DNA of 64,000 nt from an uncultured Eubacteriales bacterium (GTDB lineage Bacteria > Bacillota > Clostridia > Oscillospirales > Oscillospiraceae), in the NCBI GenBank assembly GCA_958402445.1, contig CATXTO010000009.1, forward strand, positions 1 to 64,000, written 5' to 3'. The translations under genes and the position numbers were made by a program. The notes below the pieces were generated by a model, which was not told where the DNA came from, ran no database searches, and saw nothing but the letters and a program-made list of their open reading frames with translations. The stretch's first letter is position 1. Each line of letters starts with the position of its first letter. Below are positions 1 through 8,200 of this stretch, piece after piece.

Positions 1-24
1 TATCAAAAGGTACACCTTTTGATA
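1..24 (-). terminator. Hairpin after the recombinase gene
   Basis: Perfect 10-bp stem (TATCAAAAGG / CCTTTTGATA) with a TACA loop, 14 bases beyond the stop codon of the serine recombinase read on the minus strand. The 3' arm carries a T4 run, so it may terminate that gene. The window edge hides what follows. Confidence 0.5.
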
Positions 25-37
25 GCCCATTTTGTAT

Positions 38-643
38 TTATCGTCTATTCAGTAGCCTGTGTTCCCGCAATCTGCGGTAAAAGGTAGCTTCGCTCATATT
101 ACATTTCTTCAGGACTTCCGAAAAGAGAAGCCTTTTTTGTTCCCAATCTCTAACGATCCTACCGAAATCATCAGACACTTCCTTTTCAGGCCTGCCGAAT
201 TTTATCCCCTTTGCTTTTGCCGCTGCAATTCCCTCCGCCTGCCGCTTTTTAATATTCTCCCGCTCGTTTTGCGCCACAAAAGACAGAATTTGCAGTACAA
301 GGTCGGCAATAAAAGTTCCCATCAGGTCTTTGCCGCTGCGAGTATCTAACAGGGGCATATCCAAAACACATATATCAATACCAATTTCCTTTGTAAGAAT
401 ACGCCATTGCTTCTGGATTTCCTCATAGTTGCGCCCAAGACGGTCAATACTGAGGATATAAAGCAAGTCCCCGGCTTTCAGCTTCCGCACCAGCTTTTTG
501 TAATTTGGGCGGTTAAAGTCCTTACCTGACTGTTTATCCATAAAAATATTCTTTTCGGGTACATCGGCATCACGAAGCGCAATCATCTGCCGGTCTTCGT
601 TCTGGTCTGTGCTGGATACTCGTACATAACCGTAAATCTTCAT
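38..643 (-). CDS. Serine recombinase, resolvase/invertase family
   Basis: A 201-residue small serine recombinase that would cut and rejoin DNA through a Ser-DNA intermediate. The catalytic domain starts MKIYGYVRVSS with the nucleophile Ser at residue 10, and the arginine motif appears as SIDRLGRNYEE. It is followed by the long dimerisation helix and a C-terminal helix-turn-helix of about 45 residues (MSEATFYRRLREHR), the normal Hin/Gin/Tn3-resolvase plan and length. The ATG at 643 is chosen because GGAGG lies 7 bases upstream; a longer reading to 781 adds 46 residues that do not look like the family. It sits at the edge of a field of broken integrative-element genes and could be a resolvase, an invertase or an element-borne regulator of inversion. 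No flanking inverted sites were recognised. Confidence 0.85.
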   Translation of the reverse strand: MKIYGYVRVSSTDQNEDRQMIALRDADVPEKNIFMDKQSGKDFNRPNYKKLVRKLKAGDLLYILSIDRLGRNYEEIQKQWRILTKEIGIDICVLDMPLLDTRSGKDLMGTFIADLVLQILSFVAQNERENIKKRQAEGIAAAKAKGIKFGRPEKEVSDDFGRIVRDWEQKRLLFSEVLKKCNMSEATFYRRLREHRLLNRR

Positions 644-708
644 ATTCTTTCCTCCAATCGAAATAATTATAAAAAAACAGGAGCGGTGCTTTACCGTTCC
701 TGTTCGTG

Positions 709-930
709 TTATTTTGATTTTTTCTGCGGCTGTGTTCTCTGCCGTTGCTGTTTCTGACGCAGCCATTCCCGCAGAGAGCAAGTTTCAGCCTCTTCACCGA
801 GCATTTCGGATATATCCCGTTTGCTGTCGTACATGGTCAGCGGCTGATATTCTTCGCCATAGGCGGCCTGCACACGAGAAGCCGCAGACTTTTCTTTGGC
901 AGGGCGGATGGCAATCCGCCCTGTGATCAC
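709..930 (-). pseudogene. Fragment, possibly relaxase C-terminus
   Basis: An open stretch of 73 codons. From about residue 12 it reads as a charged, Gln/Arg-rich tail (SLREWLRQKQQRQRTQ, then QKKSK) like the C-terminal end of mobilisation relaxases of clostridial integrative elements; this resemblance is from memory and weak. The first codons are encoded by a 10-bp-stem palindrome (900-923), so the apparent N-terminus is probably created by that palindrome abutting a truncated gene. No ribosome site was seen. It may be a remnant rather than an expressed gene. Confidence 0.35.
900..923. repeat. REP-like palindrome GGGCGGAT type
   Basis: Stem CAGGGCGGAT / ATCCGCCCTG, 10 bp perfect, loop GGCA. 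A related palindrome (GCAGGGCGG / CCGCCCTGC) lies at 4999-5022. Both are outside intact genes, which fits a dispersed extragenic palindrome family. It marks the 5' edge of the truncated reading frame at 709-930. Confidence 0.55.
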
Positions 931-1009
931 CTTCGGGATAAAAAGAGAAGCGCCCCGGTTTTCCGAAGCGCTTCATGATTCCATGATATATAAGTTATCG
1001 CAATGTCCA

Positions 1010-1252
1010 CTACAGTATATCCTCCAATTCCTTCAAATCCATCGTAGCTGCCAACGGAAATACCTTCTCCAAAAACGCTCCCTCCTGAATCAGCCGCCGT
1101 GTCCATGCGTTCCGCTCCTTGACACGGTTTCTGTCTTCGGCTTCCTCCAGTCGAGGCTTCGCCTGCAACAGTTTCTTTTGCCCATCGCTAAGAGCCGCCG
1201 TCGGCGGTTGCGCCTCTGCACGCTGGCTGCGGTCAGTGTCATTCTCAGCCAT
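1010..1252 (-). CDS. DUF3847-family integrative-element protein
   Basis: An 80-residue protein of a family found in clostridial conjugative elements, function unknown. The recognisable core is the C-terminal half: a charged helix (LLQAKPRLEEAEDRN) then KERNAWTRRLIQEGAFLEK, matching the family pattern of an Arg/Lys-rich turn followed by LI-x-x-GA-x-LE. The ATG at 1252 is preferred over the one at 1288 because an AAAGGA site stands 6 bases before it and the extra residues are not family-like. It appears intact although its neighbours are broken. It is probably a leftover from the same element as the Cys-rich proteins nearby. Confidence 0.6.
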   Translation of the reverse strand: MAENDTDRSQRAEAQPPTAALSDGQKKLLQAKPRLEEAEDRNRVKERNAWTRRLIQEGAFLEKVFPLAATMDLKELEDIL

Positions 1253-1338
1253 ATAAATCCTTTTTTCCATCAATGGCGGCAGACACAATAAGGCGGCTTA
1301 TGAAATCATCGCTCACAAGCCGCCGTCTGTGTCAAGCA

Positions 1339-1680
1339 TTATGCGGTTTTCTGTTTTCGCTCTGGTTCTTCGATGCAGGGGGCTTCCTGCAATACCGGCT
1401 CGGACTTCGACGCTTCCTTTGCTGCAATATCCTCACCTCCCTTGCTTTCTGCTGATAAAACTTCGCATGGCAGGCGGGACTGCAAAACAAAGCGTTTGAC
1501 TACTTGGATTCAAAGGACGTGCCGCAGCATTTGCAAATCAGCTTCAACGGCACGCCTACGGTACGCTCTCCCGATTTGAGTTTCTTGTAGCGTTCCCGGC
1601 TGCGGATGCGTTCTTTCCGCAGATGCTCCTGCCGTTTAATTTCCTCCGGTGTCAGCTCTGGCTGCGGAAGCTCAACCCGT
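1339..1680 (-). pseudogene. Zinc-motif protein remnant with in-frame TAG
   Basis: Not an open frame as a whole. Reading the minus strand from about 1676 gives a Lys/Arg-rich stretch (LTPEEIKRQEHLRKERIRS) and then a two-knuckle Cys motif, CKCCGTSFESK-stop-SNALFCSPACHAKF. The stop is a TAG at 1500-1502 lying exactly between the two CxxC pairs, and the frame continues sensibly after it. A following short frame ends at 1339 and begins just after a GGGAGG site with ATT rather than ATG. The 5' end is cut off where a recombinase fragment begins. The Cys motif resembles that at the C-terminus of the gene at 2429-3229. Probably decayed. Confidence 0.5.
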
Positions 1681-2295
1681 CAGACAGCAAAGGATCATAA
1701 AGCTTCTTGATGATTGTATTAAGCTCTATAATCCGCTTGTGTTCTTTGTTCCGTTTCCGTTTGGTGTCCTTTGCTGTTTCTGTCTGTCTGATCTGCGAAG
1801 CAGAGCGTACATTTTCCACGAACTCGTCTTGGTTGGCAATAGCAAAGGTGCTGACGGTGCGTATGGTTTTCAAAATCAAAATCCGCAGGGATTTTGTCGT
1901 GATATAGTGACTACAGCAGGTTTTGGCATGCTTCTGATGCACCAGCGTGTAAGAAGAACAATCAAAGAAATCCGAACGGTAAGGATTATTTTCTGTGCTG
2001 CCTCTGAAACGGTGACTATACATCTTCTCACCGCAGTCGGACAGTACCAAAGCCCAGTCAGCGGATTCGCCACACCGATGGTGTCAATGCGCTTTGGTGT
2101 TTTTCGCAATTTTTGGGCCAGCGCCCATATTTCCCGATCAACAATAGCTTCGTGGGTGTCCTCAAAAATCAGCCAGTCTTCTTTGGGATTGGGAACGGTG
2201 CTTTTGTCCTTGTACGATTCCTTATGGGTACGGAAATTGACCGTATCGCCCATATACTCCGGCTTGGACAGGATCTGACCAACGAGTCCGGGCAT
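1652..2295 (-). pseudogene. TnpX-type large serine recombinase, C-terminal fragment
   Basis: Two frames on the minus strand join into one recombinase piece. The first (2295 downward) has the Recombinase domain: GQILSKPEYMGDTVNFR, then WLIFEDTHEAIVDREIW. Near 2040 the frame must shift to continue into the zinc-ribbon and coiled-coil part (SDCGEKMYSHRFRG, later NKEHKRIIELNTIIKKLYD). The catalytic resolvase domain is absent and the 3' end is lost near 1680. A matching N-terminal scrap on the same strand lies upstream at 3583-3660, so both may come from one gene whose middle was replaced. Not functional. Confidence 0.75.
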
Positions 2296-2299
2296 TCAG

Positions 2300-2432
2300 T
2301 TCCAAGCAAATCGGAGAGATACGGGGGCAGTCCGACAGAAACATCCGCAAGGTGCGCACTACCATATTTAAGAGGATTTATAGGAAGCTGCTTCCCATTT
2401 TGACAGAACGGATGGAAAAGGTCTGTCAATGA
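2300..2432 (+). pseudogene. 3' end of a sigma-factor-like gene
   Basis: An open frame with no start, reading SKQIGEIRGQSDRNIRKVR then TIFKRIYRKLL and ending TGA at 2430-2432. The QIGEIxGQSDRNIRK stretch looks like the helix-turn-helix of sigma-70 region 4 proteins carried by clostridial integrative elements. Its stop overlaps the start codon of the next gene (ATGA), the arrangement of an intact operon, which supports that this was a real gene end. Its 5' part was lost at the junction with the recombinase fragment near 2295. Confidence 0.5.
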
Positions 2433-3229
2433 CCAAAGATGAAAAACAGTTTGTAGCGCTTGTGAAAAAACCGCCCTTGACGAAAGCGAGAACGGTTAGT
2501 ATAGCAGAAATACAAAAGGCGATACTTCCCTTTGCCGTAAAATATGGTCTGTTTGGCCTTATGACTGCACTTCCCACAACGCCGGATTTTATGGAATATG
2601 ATGCAGTCTACCTGCCGAAAAACCACTTTATCAAAGAGGAAACCATGTCCACCGAGGACTACCTCAATCTATTCTTTCCCTTTGATAAGCTGGATATTGT
2701 TAAGCGTGGCGTGAAATCCATGTGGAATATTCAGAATGACCGCATTATGATGGCGCTGGCCATGACCATGACCGACAGGCCGATGGCGGTCAATATGCGT
2801 TTCCAGCGGGAATATGCGGAACGGTTCGACTGGCTGAAGCAGCAGTTTACGGATTGGGCGTTTAACGCCGCCGCCAGCTTCTTTTATTATACCGATTCCG
2901 ATTCTCTTGAGGAGAATGCAAAACGGCTGATGCAGCAGAGTATAGCGGCTTTTAGGGGAAACGCTCCCACATACCATATCGCCCTGTTGAATAAGCCAAC
3001 GCTTGTGTTGGATTTTCATTCCCTGCTGCTGGGTATCCAGATGATGTTTACATTTATGCTGACAGATGAGGAAAAGCCTCTGCGCCTGTGTAAACAGTGC
3101 ATGAAGGCATTTATTGCCAGCCGCCCAAGCGCCGTATTTTGCAGTCCCAGATGTAAAAACCAGTATAATGTCTATAAAAATCGGGCGAAGAAAAATCAGC
3201 CAAATCGGGAGGAACAGACCAGTGATTGA
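2429..3229 (+). CDS. DUF6076-like protein with C-terminal zinc motif
   Basis: A 266-residue protein of unknown function. Most of it is alpha-helical and unremarkable; the C-terminal 55 residues hold a CxxC...CxxxC zinc-binding motif (CKQCMKAFIASRPSAVFCS, then PRCKNQYNVYKNR), similar to the terminal zinc finger of DUF6076 and CGNR-type proteins from Firmicute mobile elements. The start is supported by the ATGA overlap with the upstream sigma-like remnant and an AAAGG site 6-7 bases before it. It is on the opposite strand to its broken neighbours and looks intact. The family assignment is from memory. Confidence 0.55.
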   Translation: MTKDEKQFVALVKKPPLTKARTVSIAEIQKAILPFAVKYGLFGLMTALPTTPDFMEYDAVYLPKNHFIKEETMSTEDYLNLFFPFDKLDIVKRGVKSMWNIQNDRIMMALAMTMTDRPMAVNMRFQREYAERFDWLKQQFTDWAFNAAASFFYYTDSDSLEENAKRLMQQSIAAFRGNAPTYHIALLNKPTLVLDFHSLLLGIQMMFTFMLTDEEKPLRLCKQCMKAFIASRPSAVFCSPRCKNQYNVYKNRAKKNQPNREEQTSD

Positions 3230-3344
3230 TCGATTGATTGCTGAAGCAACGGAATGTAATTTTTAGGTTGCTCTGAAAGAAAGGAACCCGAAAAGCTGGC
3301 TCAAAAGTGTCAGTGCCTTTGCCAACAGGATCGGCAGCATTTTC

Positions 3345-3449
3345 AATCTGATAATTGCCGCTGTCTGTTAGAACAAGGTTGGGGATGAGATAATCGCCTT
3401 CCAGACGATATGTACCGCCCATTTGCTCAAAGATAGATTTCGTAAGCAA
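3345..3449 (-). pseudogene. tnpV fragment
   Basis: The first 35 codons (TKSIFEQMGGTYRLEGDYLI and PNLVL) match the N-terminus of transposon protein TnpV, a full copy of which lies at 24750-25124. After QI the sequence stops resembling the family, which normally continues with a YLKEHRR motif, so the gene is truncated. The open frame runs on to 3111 by chance, antisense to the gene at 2429-3229. Confidence 0.6.
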
Positions 3450-3582
3450 CAGCTCCGTTCTGTGTTAAATTTAGCGATTATTAGTTTTTTTTGCTCCTTT
3501 CCTATCACTGCTTTCCCATTCACCACAAATGAGCTGCAGTCATATGTATTAGGTGGGAGAAACCACCCTTTACATATGAACT

Positions 3583-3660
3583 CTGGTTGGTGATGCTGTT
3601 GCTCTCCCCATCCAGGGCGTCGTCTTGACTCAAGCGGCAGTATAACGCTGTGATTTTACT
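3583..3660 (-). pseudogene. Serine recombinase N-terminal scrap
   Basis: Codons reading KITALYCRLSQDDALDGESN and SITNQ match the first residues of TnpX-type large serine recombinases, including the catalytic Ser region (YCRLS). The match ends abruptly on both sides. Compare the longer broken copy at 20065-21740, which begins TTALYCRLSRDDEQNGLSG; the two differ enough to be different elements. Confidence 0.65.
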
Positions 3661-3841
3661 TCCATCGTCTGAAAGACAGGATATAGGCAGCCCGGAGCGG
3701 CAGGCTTCCCGCATTCTGAAAGCCCGGACACGGGGAAGTCCAACACGGCGGGAGAAGGTGGACAATTCAGAGGACGGTTTTATGAGGCAAAAGGGATTTA
3801 TGCCCCCTCCCCACCGACCAACGTCGGAAAGCCCGATAAAA

Positions 3842-4258
3842 TCAGGACTTTTTTGCCTCTAATTGTCTACGGAGAAGCCGCCTTTTGCGTTCGTTGGCCA
3901 CTTTCTGCCCGCGGTGGGCCTTGACCGCGCAGCTCTTGCAGTATTTCGCCCGGTTGGAGCCGGAGAGGAAGGGCCGGCCGCAGACGGCGCAACGCTTCGA
4001 CTGCCCGCGGTACAGCAAAGCGGTTTCCAGCGCCTTGTCCAGCAGCTGGACGGCCACACGAAACTATTTACACAGCAGGGAGTAGGAAATGCTCTGAACG
4101 CAGACGCTCGTCCTCACAAAGCCATACGCTTCGTGGGGGTCCCTATACCCATCGTCCAGCGCGATGCAGTTGCCTTCATCATAGTTGCAGCACGCCCGCA
4201 CCAGTTTCCTTGCCCTGCGGTATTGGGAATGGCCCATGACGGGAATCTTTTCGTCGAT
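3842..4258 (-). pseudogene. Cys-rich VLP-type protein interrupted by TAG
   Basis: Two frames in the same phase are separated by one TAG (4064-4066). Together they give the Cysteine-rich VLP protein of clostridial integrative elements: GHSQYRRARKLVRACCNYDE, VCVQSISYSLLCK, stop, FRVAVQLLDKALETALLY, CAVCGRPFLSGSNRAKYC. From family memory the residue at the stop is usually Trp, so TGG to TAG is the simplest explanation. The best ribosome site (AAAGGAGG, 4267-4274) stands 8 bases before an ATC codon at 4258, so the original ATG may also be lost; other possible starts are ATG at 4312 and 4237. The function of the family is unknown. Confidence 0.6.
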
Positions 4259-4360
4259 CCTGTTCGCCTCCTTTCCAACGTGCAAAAATTGTCCCTCTAT
4301 ATACTCGTACATTTTTGGGCCAAAACGACGCCCCTTCTTGAATAATTCATAAAAAATTAG

Positions 4361-4398
4361 CACATGCCGCCGCAGTGTAATCTCTGCGGCGGCATGTG
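4361..4398 (+). terminator. 15-bp perfect hairpin with T-run
   Basis: CACATGCCGCCGCAG pairs perfectly with CTGCGGCGGCATGTG around an 8-base loop, and TTTTT follows 5 bases later on the plus strand. It has the form of an intrinsic terminator reading rightward, but no intact plus-strand gene is immediately upstream. It may mark the end of the old element. Confidence 0.55.
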
Positions 4399-4499
4399 TA
4401 TTCAGTTTTTCTTACGCCATGAAGCCACGCTCCAAGGAAAACAACAGGACGCCGCCAACTCCTGGAAGGGAATGGCGGCGCCCTGTGCTGTGCGTCCAT

Positions 4500-4910
4500 T
4501 TACTGCGTTTCACTTGACAGTTTGCATTTCACCAGCAGGCGGTTTTTACCGCCATCGGTGCAGGTAATCAGCGCCAAGCCACGCGCCCCAACACAAACCT
4601 CCAGCGCGGCTATTTGATCTGGAGTAATCGTTTCTGTGCTGTATACCTCATAATCGTAAACCTCTCCATATTGGTCTGTAAGCTGGACGGCGCTGCCGGC
4701 GTCCTCCGGCAAGGACAGCCCGGCGTAGAGGCAGGGGGCCGTTTTCAGCGTGTCATTGCTCAACTCTCCGATCACCGGTAGCTCAAGACCGATTGCCTCG
4801 ATGGTGAGCCGCGCCATGACCGGGTAGCCGTCCACATCCGTGAGGACGGGGGTACGGGCAGGCCCCGGTTGGGCGCCGCGCGTCCTCCAGCGATATTTTG
4901 TAGGCTACGG
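4500..4910 (-). pseudogene. Class D-like sortase remnant
   Basis: The open part (4500-4835) reads ARLTIEAIGLELPVIGE near its start and LALITCTDGGKNRLLVKC at its end. These match the beginning and the catalytic Cys...Arg end of class D/E-type sortases. The middle is much shorter than in the family and the segment with the essential His is missing (the residues run from APCLYAGLSLPED straight to YEVYSTETITPDQ). Sequence upstream of the ATG, back to about 4910, is open (TPVLTDVDGYPV) but reaches a TAG without a start. It lies directly downstream of the LPxTG-like adhesin, where a dedicated sortase would be expected. Inactive as read. Confidence 0.6.
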
Positions 4911-5249
4911 GCTGGCCTCCTGATCGGGTGCGACCTACTCCAGTGGCACCGATGGCTCTGCCAGCGCCACATCGGGCAGCGGGTCCGGCGCCCGACATGC
5001 AGGGCGGAATAGCCCGCCCTGCACGCGAGGGCCGCCAGAAGGCGAAACGCGCCCAGCTACACCGGGCTTTTCAGGCGGGAGGCGCGCCTTGCCAGCTCAT
5101 GCTTTCCCCGATTACCCGCGTCGGAGCAAAGTCCGCTCTGCTCCATTTTCCTTTTCAAGTAAAACATCAGCCCGCTCCCTTACTCCTCCTTTTCCCACGA
5201 AAACACGGCGCTAAAGCGCTTAACCCTTTCGCGGGAGCCCTGTTAAAAT
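4911..5249. other. Gene-free spacer with one REP-like palindrome
   Basis: No convincing gene. It holds a palindrome at 4999-5022 (GCAGGGCGG / CCGCCCTGC, loop AATAGC), a relative of the one at 900-923. The remainder has no clear hairpin followed by T's, so no terminator for the adhesin gene was identified. Confidence 0.4.
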
Positions 5250-8200
5250 TCAAGCCCTTTTACTTCTCTTCCCATATACCACTAGGCCGCAGCAGCCCGC
5301 AAGGGCCGCCATCGCCAGCAGCAGGTATGGCAGCAGGTTCGAGGTGTCGCCGGTCTGCGGGATGGTGGAGGGGTTGATGGTGATGCTCACCGTAAACGGC
5401 ACGCCGTCCACGGTATAGGTCGCCGTGGCCTTGCCCGCTTTGAGGGCCTTGAAGGTATAGGTGCCGCCGCTCTGGGTCATTTCCAAATAGTCCTTGTCGT
5501 AGCTCCAGGCGCCGCCCGCCGGGGCGGGCGTCCAGCTCACGCTGCCGCCCACCAACAGGGTATCGGCATCCGGCAGGCCGGTGATGACGGTCTCGCTTTC
5601 CGTCTTTGCCACCGCGTAAGGGGACAGGCCGCTGAACGTGCCAGTGACGGCCCCGTTTTCCACGGTGAGGGTGCGGCTCTCCAGCACCTTGTCCTTGCAG
5701 TGCAGCACGAACACGGACTGGCCGTTGTACGTTTCTCCCACCGGGATCGTCACCTCAAGATCGCCCTGATAACTGCCGGAGCCAAGACTGATGTCGTAGA
5801 ATACGATCAGCTCGCCCTTGTCCTGCCGGGTGCGGATGTCGTCGCACACCTGGCAGTCGCCTTTCACATGCAGCAGCATTTCCTTCACTTCAAGGGCGGC
5901 GTCAGCGGTGAAATAGCCGCTCACCTTGACGCCGGTGGCCGGGTCGGTCAGGGTGCGGTAACTGTACTCCGGGCCGGGTAGCTCGGCAGTTTCTTGATAG
6001 CCGCAAACGGTGCAGGTCCTTTCCTGGGCGCCCTTCGCGGATGTACTGGGCTGTTTGATGATGTTCCAGTCGCCAAAGGAATGCGCCGCTTCTTCGGACC
6101 TTGCCCCGTCACCTGCCTTGCATTCATGCCAGTGGTTCTCTGTGTCGTAGCTCCACGCATTTTCCCATGTGTGGGTATGACCCAAAGGCGGGATAACTTC
6201 CGTCTCCACCGCATAGCCGCAGACGGTACATTCCTTATGTCTGCTTCCCGCCTCGGTCTCCGTGGCCGGCTGATCGATGATCCAATCGCTTGCGGTATGG
6301 GCCGCTTCGTCGGACCTCGCTCCGTCGCCCGCTGTACACTCATGCCAGTGATATTCCGCATCGAATTTCCAATCGCTGTCGAAGGTATGAATGTGAGGAT
6401 TGGGTTCCCGTTCAAAGGTGGCTGTGAGCTTCACATTTTCCGCGGGCATGGCAAAGGAGAGTTCCGCATTGTTCTTCTGCTCATTCGTCAGGTCGATGCC
6501 GGTGGCCGTCCAACCGTCAAATTTGTAGTTGCTGTTGGGGATGGCCTTTAGGGTGATGGGCGTACCTGCCGCATACTGGCCGGAGGCGGTGCCGGTGACC
6601 GTGCCGCCGTCCTCGGTTTGGATGCTCAAAGCATAAGTGAGCTCCTTATAGGTGGCCGACACTTTCACGGCATCTTCTATCATTGTGAATGTGGCGGTTT
6701 CACTGTTTGCAGGAGTGAGGACAATATTGCCGTGATCGACTGTCCACTCCTGAAATTCCATGCCGGCAGGAGCGTCGTCTGACCTGATTGTCACAGAAGC
6801 GCCATTGGTAACGCTGTTTTCCATCCGCTTTCCATTCGACACTTCACGAATGCTTCCGTTCGTTACCATAACGGGATAATAAACAGCAAAGTCATCGGCT
6901 ACGTTACTAAATACGTCCTTCCCAAATACTGGAATGGAATCACCCCTGATAACAAAGCTTTTTAGCTTCTCACAGTGACCAAATGCATAATCCTTAATTT
7001 GTAATACAGAACTATTGGAAGCCAGCCCAGTATCCTCCAAATTTGTGCAGTAATAAAACGCATACTCCCCAATACCTAATACGGTGCTGTTGTGTTCAAG
7101 TCCTGTGCTTCGCAGGTTATCACAGTGCATAAATGCATACATTCCAATACCTAATACCGTGCTGTTACTTTCAAGCCCTGTGCTTTGCAGACCGGTACAG
7201 GAATTAAAAGCATTCACTCCGATACTTTTGATGGTACTGTTCCCTTCAAATCCCGTGCTTTGCAAGCCGCTGCAATACATGAATACGCCCGCTCCCAGGC
7301 TTCTGACTGTGCTGTTGCTTTCAAGCCCCGTGCTTTTCAAACTTGCCGCGCCTTGAAATGCATATTCTCCAATCGTGGTGATTGTACGATTGCTGCCAAG
7401 CCCTGTCTCTTGCAAGCTGCGGCAACCGGCAAATGAAGAAATTCCAATGCTTTTGACAGAGGTATTAGACCCCAATCCGGTATCTGTTAAATTAGTGCAG
7501 CCGCTAAATGCATACTCTCCAATCTCAGTCACGCTGTCCTGCAGGATGAGGGAAAGCACTTGGTTTTTTTTGATGCCGGCGTTGTTCCGCCAATTTTTCG
7601 TGCCGGCATTGCTGGAAATAGTGAGCGCGCCGGAGTCCGGGGCGAAAGAATAGCCGTCGCCGGTGATGGGCCGCACTTGCAGCCTCCAACCAATCAGCCC
7701 GATGCTGTCGCGCCAGGCTTCCGTGTAGCTTCCGCCGGCACCGAAAGGATAGAAGATGTCGCCGGTGCCGGCGATACCGTTAAATGCATTTGTATTGATG
7801 CTTTGCGGTGGAGCATCGCCCTCAAAGGTCAGCGAACGCAGGTTGCAGCATTCGTTAAACGCTCCTTGCCCAATGGTTTGCAGACTGGCAGGCAGGTTCA
7901 GTGAGGTGAGTGCGGCGCACTTGTTAAACGTCCAATCTCCGATGGAATTTAAATTGGAACAGCCCGACAAGTCAAGGGACGCCAAGCTTTTACATCCAAA
8001 AAACGCGCTGTTGCTGATGGTGGTCAGGGCACTCTTGTCGGAAAATTCAAGGAAAGTCAGGCCGGTGCAGTCTGCGAACGCGGAACTTCCAATGATAGTC
8101 AAGTCAGGTGGAAATGCCATCTGCTTTAGATTGATGCAATCTTCAAAAGTTTGATACTTGATGGAGGTCACGCCGTCTGGTAGTGCCGTCAGGGCCAGGT

